NCBI RefSeq assembly: GCF_028453695.1
Contig: NC_135777.1
Location: 23,026,796-23,090,795, forward strand
From: Augochlora pura
Taxonomy: Eukaryota > Arthropoda > Insecta > Hymenoptera > Halictidae
DNA length: 64,000 nucleotides
Direction: 5' to 3'
Shown: piece after piece, positions 58,721-64,000 of the stretch
Layout of the letters: each line of letters opens with the position of its first letter
How positions within the stretch are numbered: the stretch's first letter is position 1
Program-made: the position numbers and the translations under genes
Notes under the pieces: model-generated
What the model was told of the DNA's origin: nothing
Databases searched by the model: none
What the model saw: only the letters and a program-made list of their open reading frames with translations

Positions 58721-60399
58721 TGTTTTCTGTTAATATTTTCTGTCTTCTTTTTCGTTACATTCAGGTGAGATAACTAGTTTACGGATTTTATATGTTAATA
58801 ATAAAAATGGTTAGGTGAGGTTGGAATAGAAAAATATTTCTGATTCACTTGAGTTTGTCGCAATTGTTGAAGAAGGATAGTTGAAGTTGCTTGGTCAAAA
58901 TTCGTAATAATTAAATAAAAGGTGCACAGTCGATTGTCTCAAGCTGGAGTCACGTTCTTTTCCCTTATTTTTCCCTTTTTTAATTAAAAAGCCGAGAAAA
59001 ATCTTCCTTATTTTCCCTTAAAAAGAAAAACAAAGAAAGTAGACGCGTGATGATTATTTCGTCCAGCTGTCTCCAGTCTCGCCGGCTCGTCAAACACTGA
59101 AAAATAATTATTCTCGCGATATCGTTGAACAAAAATATTTTCCCCTAAATTTTCGCGGCTCGCGTGAACCGCGCGGATCGCGCACGCGACGTTAGCAACA
59201 AGCCGCGCGGCCCTATGCAAATTCTCGGCCGCGTGCGTGACCCCGCAAAAATCGCGAGCAAAAAGAGAGAAAAAATGTCTTTCATCAACCGTGAGATAGC
59301 CGATCGTCCGCGGCGAAACCGAAATGCATTTTTCGCGGTCCGAGCGTCGCGTCGCACGCGACGAGCGCATAAAGAACCGAGGGTGGTCAACGCTAATGAA
59401 ATCTCGCCGCGGATAATTAGCTCTGGCGTGTAAAACAAAGTAAAGTAAGAAATTCAAATGCGCGTGAAGGTATCGCGCGAGGTCTTTTTTTTTTACGCGA
59501 GACGGAGAGTCGATTTCCTCGGGGGTGGGGGGTGCGGCGAGGAATAATTTGTTTGACAGACAAAAGTGCAGGGCGCGCGAGCCGCGCATTAATCCGATAA
59601 TCAGATCCGGCGGCGTTGCTCACGCGAGCTCGGATAATTAGATAATTAATTAACAGGCGACAAAGAAAACCTAGGAGCGGGCGGATGGTGGGAAGGGGTT
59701 GAGAGCTCGCCGCGGATCTCGCAGCAGAAGACACGCGAAGAATTTCGATTGTAAATTTTGTATTGCAAATTGCGAGGCAGCGCCGCCCGACTAACATCGC
59801 TGCTCCCCGACAAAGGGTTGGGAATGGCCATGATCCACGCTGTTCCGTGATACGTTCGCTCTGAATTTTATCGCGGCTGCGGCTGCGGAAATCGCTCGGA
59901 CCGGTTTCCTCGCCGCTCGATTTCCGTTCCGCGCGCAAAGACGCGCCAACTATGCCTTTATTCCTTCGGAAATATCGACCGACACCCGGCACCCTCCCCC
60001 ACCCATCGCCGCCAGCTTTTATCGAAGGGCCGCGCGAGCTGCAGCTGACCCTTCGCCCTCGCCGAAAATACTTTGCGATACTTTAGAGTCGCGCGACGCG
60101 CCCTTTTCCACCGTCCGGCACTGTTTCCGCCGAAATACCGTCGCTCCTCGAAAACCGTTCGACCGTACAAATCATACCACTGTATAGTTTGTTCCTCGGT
60201 TTACGGAGCCGCTCGAGGAGCAAAGGGGTTGCGCGACGTTCCAGTCGGACGGCGACGCTGAAGCGAAAGGCGAGGTCCGCTTTATTCGACGAATAAAAAT
60301 ATGCGTTCGAAGAAAATTTTACCGGCTGGTAGTTCATCTTAATAATGCTTTTTGTCTGATTGAAATTTATTACAGGATTTTATACGGAGGATTTATTTG

Positions 60400-60695
60400 G
60401 GACGAGGATTCATTCGATGATTTTATTGGAATTTATAAGAGAAGATTTTCTACGAATAATTTATGCGAGAAGATTTTATTCGTATTAGAATTTATTCGCA
60501 GTTTTCACTGGAATTAGAATTTATTCGTAGATTTCACTCGAGTGAAAATTTATCCGAAAAATATTTGATTCGTATTAGAATTTGTTCGTAGATTTCACTC
60601 GAACGAAAATTTATTCGAAGATTCGATACGAATTAGAATTTATTCGTGGACTTCACTCGAACGAAAATTTATTCGAAGAACATTTTGCCGGAACA
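60400..60695. repeat. Degenerate minisatellite
   Basis: Recurring gaattagaatttattcgtag, then atttcactcgaacgaaaatt, then tattcgaaga, with a period near 65-75 bp over four or so units. Confidence 0.85.
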
Positions 60696-60987
60696 AAAAT
60701 GTTCGATATTGTTATATTCAGCGTTAACGTCGGAAACCACTCGAAAACTTTTCCGCCGCCGAATAAAAATCCACTAGCGTTAGTAGCAGCTTTGTTTCTT
60801 CAGTTTCCGACCGAATAAATAAGCAGCAATAAGTAAAAAAAAAAAAATAATATAAACGGCGGCGCGGAGTGGCCGGGGCCGCGCCTTTGAAAAAAATTCG
60901 AGGACCGACACTCGGAGCCAAAAAACAACCCCCTTTTCCCCGATTCAGTGTTCCGTTAAACCGAAGTCGTCGCTCGACCGCCCTCTT

Positions 60988-61004
60988 CCCCCCCCCCCCC
61001 CCCC
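60988..61004. repeat. Poly-C run
   Basis: About seventeen C bases inside a C/T-rich segment. Confidence 0.93.
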
Positions 61005-61479
61005 TCCCTCCTTCCCGCCAACCCACTCTCCCCCCTCCCACTCCCCCTTCGTTCCACCCACAGCATCGTCCTCGGTCCTACGGCCGCAAATGGAACGCCG
61101 GTTTCGCCCTGAATTTATTACGAGCCGGTGAATTTCTCCGGAGCCCCATTTCCCCTCGTTTCGTCTTTATTATTGTTATTAGCATCCACCCCGGTCCCAC
61201 TCCGATCCATATTTCACCCGGCCCGTTCTTTCTCATCGGGGGCCGTCTTTCTTTCTCTCCGCCGGGCGGCGCGTTGCTTCTACAACAGCTGGTCAACACG
61301 GCAAATAAAAACGTCGATTCCTTCCCTCCGTCCGCCCCGCTTTCGTAACAGCGCCTCTGATTTCCACGCGCCTCTCTCTCTCTCTCTCTCTCTTTCTCGG
61401 CCGGATATTCCGCGTCTCGATGAGATTTATTAACCATCGCGAGGCGGGCCATTTTTGCCACTGTGCCATCGGCGATATT

Positions 61480-62035
61480 TGTAAGAATTCTGAATTTTAT
61501 GTTATTGTACTATTGTATTAGTTATTGTACTATTATATTATTGTTATTATAATGTACTGTTGTTTTTTGGAATATATTTTTCGAGGTACTTTTTGTTGAT
61601 TTTTTAATAATAATACCCCCGGGCATTCTTTGTAAGAACGGGGGAACATTTATTGATAAATAAATTTATATGTTGTTACAATGTACTGTTGTTTTTTGGA
61701 AGATATTTTTGGAGGTACATTTTATTGATTTTTAGCAGGTTGTTGACTATATTTTTATGTTTTTTGAAAAATGGCAAGAGTTATTTTTAAAATTCTTTTC
61801 TTGATTAATAATTGAAGCGATTTGCAAGTAGTACGTAGGTGAGTTTTAATTTTATTAATCTTTGTTGCGCTTTAAAATTTTGCGAACGTATTTCGAATAT
61901 ATTGCGAATAAATTCTGTAGGTATATTTCGAATAGATTTTGAATATATGTCATGTATATTCGCAGGATTTCTTTGACGAATATTCTAAATATATTCGTCA
62001 CATATTCTAAATATATTCTCCAAATTTTATAAATC
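61480..62035. repeat. AT-rich region with local duplications
   Basis: tgtactgttgttttttggaa is present at about 61554 and 61681, with related downstream sequence. A ttattgtactattgta repeat (61500-61540) and an aatatattcg-type palindromic repeat (61890-62035) also occur. Confidence 0.75.
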
Positions 62036-62489
62036 CCACACTTCGACTAAATCCTGCAGACACATCTCAAACATATTTCATTATTGGCACTCCCATAATT
62101 AAGATCCACTAACACAGAGGATTTCCCCGTTTCCCAACGCCATATTCCATACAACTTAGACTCTCATCACCCACATTACTCAAACAATAAAGCGAAACCA
62201 AACACGCGTACCTAAACCGCGCACTAAATTTCCCCTCGCAGCCTCCTCGACGTTCAATTCGCGCGATCGCCGACAAGCGTAGCAGAAGATTCGCGCGAGC
62301 CGAGGGAATATCGCGTGCCGCTCCGATCGATATTTCTCCGGCCAATAAATAACGAAGAATCATAAAACCGCAGTCTCGTTCAGCCCGGATAGCTCGCGAG
62401 AAGCCGGCTCGCCCCAAGGATTTGCCCTTGCGTTCTGCAGACGGGGGTTAGTTTTCCCGGTGGCGGAGGCTCGCGACGAGGCTCGCGTA

Positions 62490-63090
62490 CAGTAGCGGTC
62501 AAAAATTTAAGACGACGAATTTAATTTCAATTATACACGTGCGATGCAAGTACTATCTTTCCAATCAGTTTCTTATTTATAATTATTTCTTATTTCTTAT
62601 TGATAACGAAGACAAACGCTTGACCTTCTAATTCTCGAAGGCTCGTGTGCTAAATGTAAACATTATTGAGTCAACAATATTGACTTTGTTTCGAGTGTCT
62701 ACAAGTAGCGGACGTTAATTTAAGACGAATCGCTTATGAGATATTTACAATCAGTTTCATTCCACGGTTTTACCGATTCCGGTGAATACCGTGTATCTCG
62801 TCGCTTTAAGTTTATTCGTGTACGACAAAAGCATGGGTAAATCTAGCAATTTAAGTACAAACGAAAGAGAACAAATTGTAACGCTACGAAAGCGAAAAGA
62901 AATATTTTTGGAAATAGCAACTCAAGTTCAAAACCGACCATAAATGTTTCTGTCAGGTTATTTTGTAACTGTGTAAATAAATGAGTAAACGATTATAATT
63001 AAAGATAGAACATGATAGCTTATGTTATTTATAAAATATTAATAATTCCTGTCTTTTTTCCTTCTCGTCTTAAATTTTTGTCCGCTACTG
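62490..63090 (+). mobile_element. Tc1-type element, internally deleted (copy C)
   Basis: Seen: TA at 62488-62489 and 63091-63092 flank inverted ends CAGTAGCGGTCAAAAATTTA and (other strand) CAGTAGCGGACAAAAATTTA. The left 200 bp and right 150 bp align closely with the ends of the 1020-1586 element. It carries the N-terminal start of the transposase (62833-62943). A second TIR-like motif, aagtagcggacgttaattta, starts at about 62703, some 213 bp inside the left end. This suggests an inner direct repeat, as in IR/DR members of the Tc1 group. It is 601 bp long and non-autonomous. Confidence 0.92.
62833..62943 (+). pseudogene. Tc1 transposase, N-terminal remnant
   Basis: A 36-codon frame from ATG reads MGKSSNLSTNEREQIVTLRK, then RKEIFLEIATQ, and soon hits a stop. 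M-G-K-x-x-x-L-S-x-x-[ER]-R-x-x-I-V-x-L is the usual start of the first helix-turn-helix of Tc1-type transposases. The rest of the DNA-binding region and all of the catalytic domain are lost; the frame runs into 3' non-coding element sequence. Confidence 0.88.
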
Positions 63091-63727
63091 TATATATATA
63101 TGTGTGTGTGTACACGGTGTTCATTAAGTTCGCATAACTCGCGAGGGCGGCGGCCGAAGAATGCGAGAAGAGGGTCTCTGGTGGAACGGGGCGAGAGACA
63201 GAAAAGGGGCGAGAAAACGATGAAACGAGGAAGGTGGGTCAGCCACGGCAACGGCGGCTGTCGGCGGTCGTCGGCGGTCGTCGGCGGTCGTCGGCGGTTA
63301 GCGGTGGTTGAGGGGCCGCGCGTCTGAGTGCCGCGGCGCACGGTGAAAGAAGCCGGGTAAACGCGTCTACCGTCGTCGGTCGTCGTAGGCGCCGCTGCCA
63401 CCCGGAAATGAGAGAGGGTTGACGCAGCGAAACTCACAGAACCCGGCCTGGCTGCCTGTTAATTGGCGTGAATTACGTCTTTTGCGCCGCAACGACACGG
63501 ACAGCACCGGAGAGGAGACTGGCCTCGGTGTTAAGGGCGACGGCTCTCTTTCTCCCCCCCTCTCTCTCCCTCTCTCTTTCTCTCTCTTTCTCCTCCGCTG
63601 CGGCTGCCTCCAGAGAAACAGAGGGAATTAAGACACGGGAACGTAAGTCACCGGCTTTTCCTTCCTCGCCGCGGACCGTCGTTTTGCTCCGTTTCAACCC
63701 CCGGCCCTTTTGCCATTCCCTTTGACG

Positions 63728-63744
63728 CGCGCGCGCGCGCGCGC
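63728..63744. repeat. (CG)n dinucleotide run
   Basis: Alternating gcgcgcgcgcgcgcgc, a sequence able to adopt Z-DNA; a (GT)5 lies at 63101-63110. Confidence 0.9.
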
Positions 63745-63883
63745 ACCCCGGCCACCAAAGATACTCGGTACGGAGCGCCGGGAACATCCGTCGGGAAACC
63801 TTTCCCCCTTTGTGAACACGAGTCACGATATCTTTTTAGATTGCTCGGGATCAGGGCAAATGGAAGACTGCCGCGCGTCCGGA

Positions 63884-63914
<31 letters not shown>

Positions 63915-64000
63915 TCTTCTCCCTCGGATTTTTCTGGCCTTCCGTACCTCCGCGTCGGCTGAATCGACGCCGCAACAACTGCGATCCCACGCCGAAACTT

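Larger units (their letters stand above)
56526..60399. other. No gene recognised: GC-rich segments with C-rich and T-rich minisatellites
   Basis: Apart from the minisatellites at 58.0 and 58.6 kb there is only a TTAACACGTT-type motif at 57302. Open frames at 59008-59992 on the minus strand overlap one another in different phases and match no family I know. Confidence 0.45.

Noticed and set aside
29858..64000. Search for upstream syntrophin exons (PDZ and N-terminal PH) on the minus strand.
   Set aside because: No sequence encoding a GLGISIKGG-type PDZ motif or other syntrophin block was seen by eye. A tblastn would settle this; a hit would change the intron interpretation.

Overview
This is eukaryotic nuclear DNA, almost certainly from an insect and most likely a hymenopteran (bee, ant or wasp). 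The grounds are one recognisable spliced exon of an insect-type syntrophin, Tc1-type and TTAA-flanked transposon relics, very long GA/CT and homopolymer runs, alternation of AT-rich and CpG-rich segments with no obvious CpG depletion, and no bacterial gene organisation. The order is an inference from composition; no single sequence proves it.

Layout. The only confident host coding sequence is a 189-bp internal exon on the minus strand at 29669-29857, with canonical splice sites. It encodes the end of the PDZ domain, the linker and the first strand of the second half of the split PH1 domain of an alpha/beta-type syntrophin. Earlier exons should lie at higher coordinates and later exons at lower ones. 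I found none, so much of the window is probably intron or intergenic DNA around this gene. Two weaker gene candidates lie on the plus strand: a 58-codon ORF at 16206-16382 with a secretion-like N-terminus, a polypyrimidine/AG site in front and AATAAA just behind; and a heat-shock-type core promoter at 46818-46912 (four alternating HSE pentamers, CCAAT boxes, TATAAAAG, then an ATG-free leader) with no recognisable downstream protein.

Mobile elements. Two short relatives of one Tc1-type transposon sit near the two ends of the window (1020-1586, minus; 62490-63090, plus). They kept opposite ends of the transposase: the first its C-terminus, the second its N-terminus. Each also kept one inner copy of the terminal repeat, which points to an ancestral IR/DR layout. 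A second Tc1 family is present at 24853-25045 (terminus plus a catalytic-domain fragment) and 34843-34935 (terminus only). A TTAA-flanked, piggyBac-like MITE family with ends resembling CCCTTTGCACTCGA occurs at least eight times in various states. A roughly 110-bp TA-flanked foldback element lies at 51806-51917.

Other repeats. A family with units of about 190 bp and a conserved TTTAAGTCATCACTTT core forms arrays at 13.3-13.9 kb (one strand) and 17.2-18.0 kb (other strand), with a single unit at 19.3 kb. A roughly 310-bp dispersed repeat is present at 9630-9940 and, inverted, at 43855-44178. Many minisatellites (17, 21, 33, about 32, about 89, about 112 and about 195 bp) and microsatellites make up much of the rest. 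A 100-base assembly gap lies at 49132-49231. I saw no tRNA, rRNA, snRNA, known microRNA, CRISPR array or operon-like structure. Nearly all the longer open frames are open because of low-complexity or repeat composition.
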